This document shows positions 44,343-53,958 of a DNA stretch of 64,000 nucleotides, one piece after another. Below the pieces are notes generated by a model that saw only the letters and a program-made list of their open reading frames with translations, had not been told where the DNA came from and did no database searches. Numbering within the stretch: position 1 is the first letter of the stretch; each line of letters begins with the position of its first letter. The position numbers and the translations under genes were made by a program. The stretch spans positions 353,284 through 417,283 of the forward strand of contig NZ_JABMKX010000001.1 of NCBI RefSeq assembly GCF_013204885.1, read 5' to 3'. Source of the stretch: Paenibacillus tritici. Lineage in GTDB: Bacteria > Bacillota > Bacilli > Paenibacillales > Paenibacillaceae.

Positions 44343-45383
44343 TTGAGGCAGCATAAAAGCCGGGTAGGCCTCCGCGCTACAGCCTATTTATTTTCATTCG
44401 TGGTCATTCTCTATGTGGTCGTCTTTATGAACACTCCTTATATTGTGTATCAGCCGGGAAGCGCCTCCGAGGTAGCTCCGATGATCAAGGTAGAGAATGC
44501 CGATCCGCAGGAGCAGGGGACCTTCATGATGACCACGGTCTCTGCCAGTTATGCGAATGTGGCCCTTCTGATCGCTTCCGTGTTCAATTCCAATGCAGAG
44601 GTGGTATTGAAAGAAACCCGCCTCCAGGATAAGACAGAGCAGGAATACGCGGCGGAGCAGGTCTTCTATATGAACAGTTCACAGTCGTACGCCGTGCAGG
44701 CTGCTTATCATGCGGCAGGTGTACCCTATGAGGATATCGTGGATTATCTGTATGTATTCTCCGTACCGGAGGCGGCAAGTCAGGGCCAGTTCAAGCCGGG
44801 GGACAAAATCATCAGTGTCGGTGAGCAAAAAGCAGCCGATCCGGCCGCTCTGTCCAAGCTGCTGTCGGTTCACCAAATAGGTGATACCGTTGAGGTAATG
44901 CTGCAGCGTGACGGCAAGGAGATTAAAGAGCAGGTCAAGCTGGTCGGAGTCAAGGATAAAGAAACCTCGGCAGCACGGCCGGGCTTCGGGGTCGTTATCG
45001 GCGCCGTCCAAAAGGTGGAGCCTAAGCAAGAGGGCAGAGCCGTCAGTTTTGTTGATACAAACGTGGGGGGGCCTTCGGCAGGACTGATGTTCACCATGGA
45101 AATCTACAACCGGCTTACGCCGGGAGATCTGACCAAGGGGCATCGGGTGGCAGGGACGGGCACGATTGATGCTGAGGGAAAAGTGGGGGCGATCGGCGGG
45201 GTGAAGCATAAGATTGTGGCTGCCGACCGCAAAGGGGCGGAAATCTTCTTCGTTCCTCTCAAGAACTATGATGAAGCCAAGGCGAAGGCGGATCAGATCG
45301 GCACTAAGATGAAGCTGGTTCCTGTATCTACGCTACCCGACGCCCTGAAATATATGGAGGAGCTGCCGGTACTCAGATCCTGA
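44343..45383 (+). CDS. PDZ-domain Lon-type serine protease (SepM/YlbL)
   Basis: About 346 residues from TTG 44343 with AAGGGGAA 8 bases upstream; ATG 44316 is the alternative. One N-terminal membrane helix (YLFSFVVILYVVVFM), a PDZ domain (about 130-205; GQFKPGDKIISVGEQ), then a Lon-type protease domain with catalytic Ser in GGPSAGL and Lys in GGVKHKI. Homologues are YlbL of bacilli and the pheromone protease SepM of streptococci; it cleaves extracellular peptides or proteins. Convergent overlap of 11 bp with tmcAL. Confidence 0.93.
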   Translation: MRQHKSRVGLRATAYLFSFVVILYVVVFMNTPYIVYQPGSASEVAPMIKVENADPQEQGTFMMTTVSASYANVALLIASVFNSNAEVVLKETRLQDKTEQEYAAEQVFYMNSSQSYAVQAAYHAAGVPYEDIVDYLYVFSVPEAASQGQFKPGDKIISVGEQKAADPAALSKLLSVHQIGDTVEVMLQRDGKEIKEQVKLVGVKDKETSAARPGFGVVIGAVQKVEPKQEGRAVSFVDTNVGGPSAGLMFTMEIYNRLTPGDLTKGHRVAGTGTIDAEGKVGAIGGVKHKIVAADRKGAEIFFVPLKNYDEAKAKADQIGTKMKLVPVSTLPDALKYMEELPVLRS

Positions 45384-46611
45384 CCGGCGGCTCCAGATAA
45401 TCGCTGTACAGATCGCTGCGCAGCGGGCTGGAATAGGCTCCGGCGAATACAGCCGCTGCCTGGAGGTCCCGCTCCAGCATGGGATGGTCAAAGCGGGCGG
45501 GGCTGGTAACCACCGGAAGCGTTGCCCGCTGCTTCATTGACTTCAGCAGCTCCCGGCCGTTCTCGCGGAAGCCGAGAACCCTGATATAACCCGGACCCCG
45601 GGAGAGAACCGACGGGGTCATTTCTGCTTGGCTGTGGTTCAGCAGAGTGTGAAGCAGCAGACGCTGGAGCCTTGTATGGGTGTAGCGTTTACTCTTAAGC
45701 TCCTCAAGAAGTCCGCTGACGGTGAACTTATCGAGCCGGGGCAGGATGCGGAGCAGCCGGTTCTCCAGGCCTTCATTCATGTCCTGGATCATACGCAGCT
45801 CCACAGCAGAGCGGGTGGAGAGCACATGGCGCAGCGGGATGCTGAAATCTTCCAGCTTCACCGGACCCCGGCCAGCCGCCAGCTCCCGCTCAAGAATGGA
45901 CAGGCTGTACTCCGGCAGGTATGCCGCCGGTGAACCGCCCTCCAGCAGCAGCCTGCGGATCGCTGTTGCACTGGCAATGGACGACCCGCCTTGCAGCGGG
46001 TCGTGGAAGCCCGCGCCGGTACGCGGCACGGTCAAGGGCCTGATCGCGCTGCCGAGCCGCTGCAGCGCGATCAGGTAATGCAAGCCGAGGCTGTTGTTCG
46101 GCTGCCGCAGCAGCGCCTCGGCATCAAGCGGACTCCCGCTTCCGCCGGGAGTCTCCCTCCAGGCCGCCGCCGCCGCTGCGCTGTACGCGGCGGGGAATCC
46201 CGCGCCCTGCGCCAGGCGCGCGCGGATCTCGTCCTTAAGCGCGCTGCTCTCCTCGGCCAGGAAGCCGGCCAGGGGCAGCAGCGCGCCCAAAGTGCCCGCT
46301 TCGGAGCCGAAGCACAGGCTGTCGACGACGCCGGTCGCCTCCAGCAGGAAGACCGCTCCGAAGGCGAACCATTCCGCCGGCTGGACGGCATACGCCACCG
46401 GCAGCTCAATCACCAGATCGGCGCCCATATGCAGCGCCATCTCGGTACGGGCGCGCTTGCTGACCGCCGCCGGCTCACCGCGCTGGGTGAACGGCCCGCT
46501 CATAATGACGATGGAGCGGGCCGCGCCCGAGATTCTTTTGGCCTCATGGAAATGGTGGACATGCCCGTTATGTAAAGGGTTATATTCGGCTATAATACCT
46601 ACAGTTGTCAC
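45373..46611 (-). CDS. tmcAL: tRNA(Met) cytidine acetate ligase
   Basis: 412 residues. N-terminal nucleotidyltransferase fold with IAEYNPLHNGHVHH (HxGH) and the SGPFTQRGEPA loop; formerly YlbM. The enzyme activates acetate with ATP and forms N4-acetylcytidine at C34 of elongator tRNA-Met. G+C-rich stretches around 46100-46350 carry repeated Ala codons (AAAAAWRE). It is divergent from yceD. Confidence 0.95.
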   Translation of the reverse strand: MTTVGIIAEYNPLHNGHVHHFHEAKRISGAARSIVIMSGPFTQRGEPAAVSKRARTEMALHMGADLVIELPVAYAVQPAEWFAFGAVFLLEATGVVDSLCFGSEAGTLGALLPLAGFLAEESSALKDEIRARLAQGAGFPAAYSAAAAAAWRETPGGSGSPLDAEALLRQPNNSLGLHYLIALQRLGSAIRPLTVPRTGAGFHDPLQGGSSIASATAIRRLLLEGGSPAAYLPEYSLSILERELAAGRGPVKLEDFSIPLRHVLSTRSAVELRMIQDMNEGLENRLLRILPRLDKFTVSGLLEELKSKRYTHTRLQRLLLHTLLNHSQAEMTPSVLSRGPGYIRVLGFRENGRELLKSMKQRATLPVVTSPARFDHPMLERDLQAAAVFAGAYSSPLRSDLYSDYLEPPVRI

Positions 46612-46726
46612 CGTTGCTTCACGCCCTATTCGTAGGATATCTGACGATTCAGATTCCGGATTCAGTGCTTAACTTAGGTATATCATAAATTGTCTCCGCC
46701 TTTGAAACAATATAAAGGGAAAATGG

Positions 46727-46756
46727 TTGACAAACTCAGGTAATAATAGGTATAAT
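46727..46756 (+). promoter_or_regulatory. Strong sigma-A promoter of yceD-rpmF
   Basis: Consensus TTGACA (46727-46732) and TATAAT (46751-46756) with an 18-bp spacer, 27 bp before the yceD start. Confidence 0.85.
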
Positions 46757-46783
46757 AAATTTTGTTTGTTTGGAGTGATAACT

Positions 46784-47305
46784 ATGAACATTCACTTTCG
46801 CAAATTAGCGAATGCCGACGAGCCTCTGGTCCTCCACGATACCGTGGATGTCAGTGAGGTTGTCACAGGGCGCAAGGATATACTTGCTGTTGCACCACTC
46901 TCAGTAGACCTTAAAGCGCTGCCCGCGGGAGCCGATAGTGTGAACGTGGTGGGAACACTGAACGGAGAAGTGGACATGTTATGTTCACGTTGTCTTAGTG
47001 AGGTCAAGAGTAAGCTGAACATTCCTTTCGCTGAGACTTTCAAGTGGCTGAAACAGCCAATTCTTCCGGAAGATGAAGATGAGGAACTCATTTACATCAA
47101 AGATGAGATTGTGGATCTTATCCCGTATGTGGAAGAAAATTTCGTACTGCACTTACCGGATTCGGTATTGTGCAAGGCAGACTGTCTTGGTCTTTGTCAG
47201 AAATGCGGACAGAACTTGAACGAAGGCACCTGCAGTTGCGACAACACAGTGATCGATCCAAGACTCGCTGGGTTGAAAGGATTCTTTACCAAGCAAGATG
47301 ATTAA
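46784..47305 (+). CDS. yceD: YceD/DUF177 family protein
   Basis: 173 residues from ATG 46784 after TTGGAGTG. It has four cysteines in two pairs (CSRC; CQKCGQNLNEGTCSC) that may hold zinc, and the acidic middle LPEDEDEEL. DUF177 proteins are encoded with rpmF across bacteria and act in 23S rRNA/ribosome maturation (in plants as DUF177A). It is co-transcribed with rpmF 52 bp downstream. Confidence 0.93.
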   Translation: MNIHFRKLANADEPLVLHDTVDVSEVVTGRKDILAVAPLSVDLKALPAGADSVNVVGTLNGEVDMLCSRCLSEVKSKLNIPFAETFKWLKQPILPEDEDEELIYIKDEIVDLIPYVEENFVLHLPDSVLCKADCLGLCQKCGQNLNEGTCSCDNTVIDPRLAGLKGFFTKQDD

Positions 47306-47357
47306 GAACTAATCCCAAGTGTAATTGGGTTACAACACAATCAGGAGGTGTATCACA

Positions 47358-47531
47358 ATGGCAGTACCACAACGCAGAACGTCCAAGACTCGTCGTGACA
47401 AGCGTCGTACTCACTTCAAACTGGTTGTTCCAGGTATGGTGAAATGCGAACAATGCGGCGAACTTAAGCTTGCTCACCATGTATGCAAAGTTTGCGGAAC
47501 ATACAAAGCAAGAGAGATCATCAAACAATAG
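47358..47531 (+). CDS. rpmF: Ribosomal protein L32
   Basis: 57 residues from ATG 47358 after [27 protein letters not shown] is the typical start. Zinc-ribbon cysteines CEQC and CKVC are intact, so this is the zinc-binding (C+) form. Located after yceD and before a terminator. Confidence 0.98.
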   Translation: MAVPQRRTSKTRRDKRRTHFKLVVPGMVKCEQCGELKLAHHVCKVCGTYKAREIIKQ

Positions 47532-47546
47532 TTTGCACATTAAGAG

Positions 47547-47581
47547 TAGCACTTCATCTGCCGGTGAAGTGCTATTTTTAT
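47547..47581 (+). terminator. Terminator of yceD-rpmF
   Basis: TAGCACTTCA pairs with TGAAGTGCTA around TCTGCCGG, followed by TTTTTA. It separates rpmF from the fapR operon. Confidence 0.9.
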
Positions 47582-47665
47582 GAAAATAAAAGCATATATA
47601 ACCTTCGCTCCATCCATGAAATAGCGCTTTTCAAGCCAAAGCTTTATTTTTGCGGCGGCATGCTT

Positions 47666-47693
47666 TATACTACATATTAGTACCTGGTTCTAA
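47666..47693 (+). promoter_or_regulatory. FapR operator and -10 element of the fapR operon
   Basis: A -10 sequence TATACT (47666-47671) is followed by TTAGTACCTGGTTCTAA (47677-47693), which matches the 17-bp FapR consensus TTAGTACCTRDTACTAA at all but one position. FapR bound here would cover the start of transcription; malonyl-CoA releases it. Confidence 0.85.
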
Positions 47694-47793
47694 TTGATAA
47701 GGTAGAACTGATAGATATGACTACAGCGGCCACTCTTGCTGGCCGGATGCTTCACATCAGGCCTGTGCCGGGAGGTGAGCCGCTATCGAGCGG

Positions 47794-48390
47794 ATGTCCA
47801 AGAAAGAACGCCAGCAGCAGCTGCTGGCTATAATAGAAGGCAACCCGTTTGTAACCGACCGGGAATTAACCCGCCAGCTTAAGGTAAGTATCCAGACGAT
47901 CCGGCTGGACCGGATGGAGCTGGGGATTCCGGAGCTGCGTGAGCGGATGAAGCAAATGGCGGAGCATTCCTACGATCAGGTGCGTTCCCTGCCAGCCGAT
48001 GAAGTGGTCGGAGATATTGTGGATTTGCAGCTGGACCGGAGCGGGATATCCATCTTTGAGATCCGGGATGAGCATGTATTCTCCAGAAACGGAATCGCCC
48101 GCGGCCACTATGTCTTTGGTCAGGCGAATTCGCTTGCCGTTGCCATTATTAATGATGAGATTGCCTTAACAGCTTCGGCGGATATCCGGTTTGTGCGCAT
48201 GGTCCGGCTGGGTGAGAAATGTATTGCCAAAGCGCAGGTGCGTTCACTGGCAGGCCGGAACGGCAAAGCTGAAGTGGATGTGTTTACATATGTCGGAGAA
48301 GAACTCGTATTTCAAGGCCATTTTATAGTGTATCGTTCAGCCATTGAAGAGTACAGCGAAGGGGGAAACCGGAGTGCGGATCGCCATTGA
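47794..48390 (+). CDS. fapR: Fatty-acid/phospholipid regulator FapR
   Basis: 198 residues from ATG 47794. N-terminal DeoR-like HTH (VTDRELTRQLKVSIQTIRLDR), linker helix and C-terminal hot-dog domain that binds malonyl-CoA (ARGHYVFGQANSLAVAIIND). GGAGGTG (47771-47777) is 16 bases before this ATG, too far; an in-frame ATC at 47785 (giving I/M-E-R-M) lies 7 bases after it, so a rare ATC start is possible. It represses its own operon. Overlaps plsX by 17 bp. Confidence 0.95.
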   Translation: MSKKERQQQLLAIIEGNPFVTDRELTRQLKVSIQTIRLDRMELGIPELRERMKQMAEHSYDQVRSLPADEVVGDIVDLQLDRSGISIFEIRDEHVFSRNGIARGHYVFGQANSLAVAIINDEIALTASADIRFVRMVRLGEKCIAKAQVRSLAGRNGKAEVDVFTYVGEELVFQGHFIVYRSAIEEYSEGGNRSADRH

Positions 48391-49363
48391 TGCCATGGGC
48401 GGGGATAATGCTCCTGAATGTAATGTGGAAGGTGCGTTGTCTGCGGCTGCGGAATGGAGTGATATACAGATCATACTGGTCGGTGATGAAGCCCGGCTTG
48501 AGCCGCTGCTGAAGACCAGGCCATCCAATCTTACGGTACGGCATGCGGGGGATGTGATCGGTTCGGATGAGGAGCCGGTGAAGGCGGTCCGCCGGAAAAA
48601 AAATTCGTCCATGGTCGTTGCCGGACGTATGGTCCGTGAAGGCGAGGCCGATGCCATGATCTCCTCGGGTAATACCGGAGCGCTTATGACTACCGGGCTT
48701 CTGGTTGTCGGTAGAATGGAAGGAATCGAACGGCCTGCACTGGCCCCGATGATTCCTACTCTCGATGATGTGGGGGTGCTGGCCCTGGATCTTGGGGCCA
48801 ACATGGACGCCAAGCCGCAGCATCTGGCCCAATATGCTCTGATAGGCAGCATATACCGCAATAAGGTGCATGGTATTGCGAAACCCCGGGTAGGTCTGCT
48901 GAATGTAGGGACTGAACCGGGGAAGGGAAATGAATTGACTAAGGAAGCATACCCGCTCCTTGAAGCTCTGCCGGGCATTCATTTTGTCGGCAATGTAGAG
49001 GCGCGGGATGTCCTTACCGGAAGCTGCGATGTGCTGGTCTGTGACGGCTTCGCCGGTAATATACTTCTGAAGACGCTGGAAGGAACAGCCGGCGCTATGT
49101 TCTCTTTGCTGAAGGAGCAGTTCAGTAAGTCCCTGAAGACGAAGCTGGGGGCAGCTATCCTTATGCCGGAGCTCAGAAGCCTGAAGGGCAAGATGGATTA
49201 TAAGGAACACGGCGGAGCCCCGCTGCTAGGTCTTAGCGGCCTTGTAGTGAAGGGACATGGCTCGTCCGACGGCAATGCGGTGAAGAATGCGGTAAGACAG
49301 GCACGGATTGCGCTGAAGGCGGATCTGGTGTCCAGTATATCCAAGGAAATTAGCGGGAAGTGA
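48374..49363 (+). CDS. plsX: Phosphate acyltransferase PlsX
   Basis: 329 residues from GTG 48374 (upstream AAGGGGGGAAACC), inside the end of fapR. RIAIDAMGGDNAP is the family start; SGNTGALM and LGANMDAKPQHL follow. It makes acyl-phosphate from acyl-ACP for PlsY in phosphatidic acid synthesis at the inner membrane face. Overlaps fabH. Confidence 0.96.
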   Translation: MRIAIDAMGGDNAPECNVEGALSAAAEWSDIQIILVGDEARLEPLLKTRPSNLTVRHAGDVIGSDEEPVKAVRRKKNSSMVVAGRMVREGEADAMISSGNTGALMTTGLLVVGRMEGIERPALAPMIPTLDDVGVLALDLGANMDAKPQHLAQYALIGSIYRNKVHGIAKPRVGLLNVGTEPGKGNELTKEAYPLLEALPGIHFVGNVEARDVLTGSCDVLVCDGFAGNILLKTLEGTAGAMFSLLKEQFSKSLKTKLGAAILMPELRSLKGKMDYKEHGGAPLLGLSGLVVKGHGSSDGNAVKNAVRQARIALKADLVSSISKEISGK

Positions 49364-49371
49364 GTGACGAC

Positions 49372-50361
49372 ATGAGACAATTACGTCCGGTAGGAATCAT
49401 TGGGACAGGGAAATATGTACCTGAGAGAATATTAACCAACAGCGATCTGGAGAAGATCGTCGAAACAAACGATGAATGGATCGTCAGCCGTACAGGCATC
49501 CGGGAGCGGCATATTGCGGCCCCGGAGCAAGCCACTTCTGACCTGGCTTATGAAGCGGCACTGAAGGCACTGGAATCTGCCGGCATGAAGGCGGAGGAGC
49601 TGGATCTGATCATTGTAGCTACGGTTACGCCGGATAGCGCCTTCCCGTCCACAGCCTGCATTCTGCAGGACAAGCTGGGAGCCAAGAATGCGGCCGCCTT
49701 CGATCTGTCAGCAGCCTGCTCCGGGTTCGTCTACAGTCTGGCTACAGCAACCGGCTTTATCCAGAACGGCATGTATAACAATGCGCTTGTGATCGGCGCG
49801 GACACCCTGTCGCGTATCACGGATTATACAGACCGCAATACCTGTGTGTTGTTCGGAGACGGTGCCGGTGCGGTAATCGTCGGTGAAGTTCCGGAAGGAC
49901 GGGGCTTCCAGTCCTTTGATCTTGGAGCGGAGGGCTCAGGCGGCAGCCTGCTTAATCTGGAAGCAGGCGGTTCGCGTCTTCCGGCTTCCCGGCAGACCGT
50001 AGAAGATAAGAAGCACTTCATTTATATGAATGGCCGTGAGGTCTTTAAGTTTGCGGTTCGCGTTATGGGATCGGCTACGGAACGTGTGCTGACCAAGGCG
50101 GGATTGACCAAGGAGAATATCGACTTGTTCGTGCCGCATCAGGCCAATATCCGGATTATTCAATCCGCGATGCAGCGCCTGGAGCTGCCGCCCGAGAAGG
50201 TTATAGTCAACGTTGATAAATATGCGAATACCTCTGCCGCTTCCATTCCGCTGGCCCTGGTAGAAGCAGCAGAAGAAGGCCGGATGAAGGCGGGCGACAC
50301 AGTGCTTATGGTCGGCTTCGGCGGTGGACTTACCTGGGGCGCTTCTGTGCTGATCTGGTAA
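49372..50361 (+). CDS. fabH: 3-oxoacyl-ACP synthase III
   Basis: 329 residues from ATG 49372 (GTG 49360, overlapping plsX, is the alternative). Catalytic triad: Cys in DLSAACSGF, His in VPHQANIRI and Asn in KYANTSAAS. It condenses acyl-CoA primers (branched-chain in this group) with malonyl-ACP. In B. subtilis fabHA is elsewhere; here it sits between plsX and fabD. Confidence 0.97.
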   Translation: MRQLRPVGIIGTGKYVPERILTNSDLEKIVETNDEWIVSRTGIRERHIAAPEQATSDLAYEAALKALESAGMKAEELDLIIVATVTPDSAFPSTACILQDKLGAKNAAAFDLSAACSGFVYSLATATGFIQNGMYNNALVIGADTLSRITDYTDRNTCVLFGDGAGAVIVGEVPEGRGFQSFDLGAEGSGGSLLNLEAGGSRLPASRQTVEDKKHFIYMNGREVFKFAVRVMGSATERVLTKAGLTKENIDLFVPHQANIRIIQSAMQRLELPPEKVIVNVDKYANTSAASIPLALVEAAEEGRMKAGDTVLMVGFGGGLTWGASVLIW

Positions 50362-50406
50362 GTAACAGGGCATTAATAATAGTAACGGGAAGGAGCTTCA
50401 ACCCTC

Positions 50407-51330
50407 ATGAGTAAAATCGCATTTGTCTTTCCCGGTCAGGGTGCACAGACAGTTGGTATGGGTAAAGATGTATATGAAGCTGTGCCTCAGAGCCGTGCGG
50501 TCTTTGAGAAGGGCGACGAGGTGCTTGGTTTTCCGCTGAGCAGGCTTGTATTTGAAGGCCCGGACAGCGAATTGAAGCAGACGGTGAATACACAGCCGGC
50601 ACTGGTTACAGCCAGTGTGGCTTATCTGGAAGCGCTCCGCGGGCTTAACATTACACCGGATTATGTGGCAGGCCACAGTCTTGGTGAATACAGCGCTCTT
50701 GTAGCCGCCGGGGTGCTGTCTTACGAAGATGCTGTCCGGCTGGTCCGCCTGCGCGGACAGTTCATGGAAGAGGCTGTGCCTGGAGGACAAGGGGCTATGG
50801 CAGCGGTGCTGGGTGCCGAGCGCGGCGCCCTCACAGAATTATGCCGCAGCATTTCAGAGTCCGGGAATTCCGTGGAGCTGGCGAATGTCAATTGTCCGGG
50901 GCAGATCGTGGTCTCCGGTTCGGTAGCAGGTGTCGGTGAAGTGGTGCAGCGTGTGAAGGAAGCGGGAGGCAAGCGGGCCATTCCGCTGGAGGTAAGCGGA
51001 CCGTTCCACTCTTCTTTGATGAAGGGGGCGGCTGAGCGGCTGGCGGCTGAACTGCAGAAGGTAACCTTCAATGCCCCGGCTATGCCTGTAGTGGTCAATG
51101 TGACTGCTGCTCCGGTAACAGACCCGGAAGAAATCCGTAATCTGCTGGTAGCCCAGGTATTCTCTCCTGTTCTCTGGCAGGATAGCGTGGAATGGCTGAT
51201 AGCGGCCGGAGTGGATACCTTTGTAGAGATCGGTTCCGGCAGCGTGCTGGCTGGGCTGATCCGCAAGATTGACAAGAATGTCAAGGTCGTGAATATCAAC
51301 AGTCTGGAGAGTGCCGGGGCTGGCTGGTAA
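50407..51330 (+). CDS. fabD: Malonyl-CoA:ACP transacylase
   Basis: 307 residues from ATG 50407 after GGAAGGAG. FPGQGAQ, the nucleophile GHSLGEYSAL (Ser about 90), QFM and the His in SGPFHSSLM are present. It charges ACP with malonyl. It lies 45 bp after fabH. Confidence 0.97.
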   Translation: MSKIAFVFPGQGAQTVGMGKDVYEAVPQSRAVFEKGDEVLGFPLSRLVFEGPDSELKQTVNTQPALVTASVAYLEALRGLNITPDYVAGHSLGEYSALVAAGVLSYEDAVRLVRLRGQFMEEAVPGGQGAMAAVLGAERGALTELCRSISESGNSVELANVNCPGQIVVSGSVAGVGEVVQRVKEAGGKRAIPLEVSGPFHSSLMKGAAERLAAELQKVTFNAPAMPVVVNVTAAPVTDPEEIRNLLVAQVFSPVLWQDSVEWLIAAGVDTFVEIGSGSVLAGLIRKIDKNVKVVNINSLESAGAGW

Positions 51331-51381
51331 TCCGCCGGACATGGCAATAGTTGCATGATTATTGAAGGGGGACAACCTAGC

Positions 51382-52131
51382 ATGTTTGCAGCACTAAAAG
51401 GTCAGACCGCCCTGGTCACCGGCGGTTCCCGGGGAATCGGCCGCAGTATTGCCCTGGCACTCGCTGCGCAGGGTGTCAAGGTGGCGGTGAACTATTCCGG
51501 CAGCCTTCAGGCAGCCGAGGAGACCGTAGCCCGGATTCAAGAGCTTGGCTCGGAAGGAATTGCTCTGCAAGGGAATGTCGGCAACAGCAGTGAGGCCGAG
51601 AACCTGGTCAAAGAGGTGATCGGCGTCTGGGGAAAAATTGATATCCTGGTGAACAACGCGGGGATTACGCGGGACAATCTGATTATGCGTATGAAAGAGG
51701 AAGAATTCGACCAGGTCATCGAAACGAATCTAAAGGGTGTGTTCAACTGCCTGAAGGCAGCAACCCGCCCGATGATGAAGCAGCGTTACGGCCGGATCAT
51801 CAATATTTCCTCTGTCGTAGGCGTGACGGGGAATCCCGGCCAGGTGAATTATACCGCTGCCAAGGCGGGGGTAATCGGAATGACGAAGTCTGCGGCCCGC
51901 GAGCTGTCGGCGCGTGGAATCACCGTGAACTGCATCGCGCCCGGCTTCATTGATACCGACATGACCCGTGAGCTGTCCGATGAAGTCCGCAGTGAGCTGA
52001 TCAAGGGGATTCCTCTTGCCAAGCTTGGGCGGGCGGAGGACATTGCTAACGCGGCGGTATTCCTGGCCTCGGAAGGGGCAGCCTATATGACAGGCCAGAC
52101 ACTTCATGTGGATGGCGGAATGTACATGTAA
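51382..52131 (+). CDS. fabG: 3-oxoacyl-ACP reductase
   Basis: 249 residues from ATG 51382 after GAAGGGGG. NADP motif [12 protein letters not shown], Ser in NISSVVG, Tyr-x3-Lys in NYTAAKAG, C-terminal [12 protein letters not shown]. It reduces beta-ketoacyl-ACP in elongation. It lies 51 bp after fabD. Confidence 0.97.
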   Translation: MFAALKGQTALVTGGSRGIGRSIALALAAQGVKVAVNYSGSLQAAEETVARIQELGSEGIALQGNVGNSSEAENLVKEVIGVWGKIDILVNNAGITRDNLIMRMKEEEFDQVIETNLKGVFNCLKAATRPMMKQRYGRIINISSVVGVTGNPGQVNYTAAKAGVIGMTKSAARELSARGITVNCIAPGFIDTDMTRELSDEVRSELIKGIPLAKLGRAEDIANAAVFLASEGAAYMTGQTLHVDGGMYM

Positions 52132-52253
52132 GGCTTTGCTAAGCGTCTGATCAGTACGGGGGAAGAGAGCAGAGGCGGCCAGAAAGCGTTTTTTATGCTC
52201 TATGGTATTTTGACTTCATATCTCGTATAATACCAAAAGAGGAGGTGAACCGG

Positions 52254-52487
52254 ATGTCCGATGTATTGGAGCGTGTAAAACGCATTGTCATCGACCGCTT
52301 AGGTGCCGATGAAGCAGAGGTAACATTAGAAGCGTCTTTCAAAGATGATTTAGGTGCTGATTCTCTTGACGTAGTAGAATTGGTAATGGAATTGGAAGAT
52401 GAATTCGATATGGAAATCTCTGATGAAGATGCAGAGAGTATTACGACCGTGGGTGAAGTTGTGAAGTACATACAATCTCATACCTAG
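52254..52487 (+). CDS. acpP: Acyl carrier protein
   Basis: 77 residues from ATG 52254 after GAGGAGGTGA. Acidic, with the DSLDVVEL phosphopantetheine attachment site (Ser about 38). The 122-bp gap before it contains a TATAAT (52226-52231), so an extra promoter is possible. Confidence 0.98.
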   Translation: MSDVLERVKRIVIDRLGADEAEVTLEASFKDDLGADSLDVVELVMELEDEFDMEISDEDAESITTVGEVVKYIQSHT

Positions 52488-52503
52488 AGTCATATGATTG
52501 AGG

Positions 52504-52534
52504 GTCCCGTTCCTGCCAGGGCGGGACTTCTCCT
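52504..52534 (+). terminator. Possible attenuating hairpin after acpP
   Basis: GTCCCG pairs with CGGGAC around 12 bases; tail TTCTCCTCATTTT is only partly T-rich. A further hairpin, CCGCAG/CTGCGG, is at 52600-52622. They may reduce read-through into fabF. Confidence 0.45.
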
Positions 52535-52705
52535 CATTTTACGGTCCTTTAAGAGTGAGCAGGAGTGTATCAGCATCTTAATGAAAGATAATAAGTGAAC
52601 CGCAGATTGGATAATCCTGCGGCGACTGCAGTTTATATAGACTTCAGGCGTGTTCTCCTCTACGAAGCTACAGAGGTACACAGCCTACAGACGGGGTGAT
52701 TGTGT

Positions 52706-53944
52706 TTGAATCATAGAGTGGTTGTAACAGGTATGGGTGTAATGACTTCGCTGGGTAAGGATCTGGAGACGTTCTGGGATAACCTCATGAGCGGCAAGTC
52801 CGGAGTATCCCTGGTTGAAGCTTTTGATGTCAGTGATTATACAACGCGTATCGCTTCTTCGGTCAAAGACTTCGATCCGGAGGCCCGGTTCGGCCGCAAG
52901 GAAGCCCGCAAGATGGACAGGTTCGTGCAATTTGCGGTGGCTGCCGGTGAAGATGCGCTGAAGGACAGCGGACTTACCATTGGTGAAGATATTGATGCAG
53001 AGCGGATCGGCGTGTCTGTCGGCTCTGGCATCGGCGGCCTGGGCACATGGGAAGATAACCACAACCTGCTGCTCGAAAAAGGCCCGAAGCGGGTTAGCCC
53101 GTTCTTCATCCCGATGATGATTGCCAACATGGGCTCCGGCCAGCTGTCCATTAATCTCGGTGCCAAAGGACCGAATACAACAACAGTGACCGCTTGTGCC
53201 ACAGGCAGCCATTCCATTGGCGAATCCTTCCGCCTGATCCAGCGCGGGGATGCGGATGCGATGATCTGCGGCGGTTCAGAAGCAACCATTCGTCCTACGG
53301 GTATGGCAGGCTTTTGTGCAATGAGAGCTATGTCCACCCGCAATGACGAGCCTCAGAAGGCCAGCCGCCCGTTTGATGTGGACCGTGACGGGTTCGTGAT
53401 GGGCGAGGGTGCAGGAATCCTGATTCTCGAGTCTCTCGAACATGCGGAGAAGCGCGGCGCGAAGATTTATGCCGAAGTTATTGGCTATGGCCTAAGTGCC
53501 GATGCCCATCATATGACGGAGCCTGATCCTGACGGCGCAGCACGCTGCATGAAGATGGCGATTCGTGATGCCGGAATCTCTCCGGAGGACATCGACTACA
53601 TTAATGCACACGGCACCTCTACACCGGTAGGCGACAAATCAGAGACAGCGGCTGTGAAGAAAGCGCTTGGAGAGCATGCATACAAGGTAGCAATCAGCTC
53701 GACCAAGTCGATGACAGGCCACTTGCTCGGTGCAGCGGGTGGTGTGGAAGCGATCATCTGCGGACTATCGCTGCAGAAGGGCATGATTGCCCCTACGATC
53801 AATTTGGACAACCCTGACCCGGAATGCGATCTGGACTATGTTCCGAATGTGCCGCGTAAGGCTGAGCTTAACATCGCAATGTCGAATTCCTTCGGCTTCG
53901 GAGGGCATAACGCGACCGTTATTCTCAAAAAATATAATAAGTAA
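52706..53944 (+). CDS. fabF: 3-oxoacyl-ACP synthase II
   Basis: 412 residues from TTG 52706 with GGGGTGA 6 bases upstream, giving the family N-terminus [16 protein letters not shown]. Catalytic Cys in TACATGSH, His in [11 protein letters not shown] and [10 protein letters not shown]. It carries out chain elongation in fatty-acid synthesis. It is 218 bp after acpP. Confidence 0.97.
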   Translation: MNHRVVVTGMGVMTSLGKDLETFWDNLMSGKSGVSLVEAFDVSDYTTRIASSVKDFDPEARFGRKEARKMDRFVQFAVAAGEDALKDSGLTIGEDIDAERIGVSVGSGIGGLGTWEDNHNLLLEKGPKRVSPFFIPMMIANMGSGQLSINLGAKGPNTTTVTACATGSHSIGESFRLIQRGDADAMICGGSEATIRPTGMAGFCAMRAMSTRNDEPQKASRPFDVDRDGFVMGEGAGILILESLEHAEKRGAKIYAEVIGYGLSADAHHMTEPDPDGAARCMKMAIRDAGISPEDIDYINAHGTSTPVGDKSETAAVKKALGEHAYKVAISSTKSMTGHLLGAAGGVEAIICGLSLQKGMIAPTINLDNPDPECDLDYVPNVPRKAELNIAMSNSFGFGGHNATVILKKYNK

Positions 53945-53958
53945 GGGGAGACAGTGCA

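Noticed and set aside
46094..46672. Long plus-strand frames opposite tmcAL
   Set aside because: Antisense shadows of a G+C-rich core gene.
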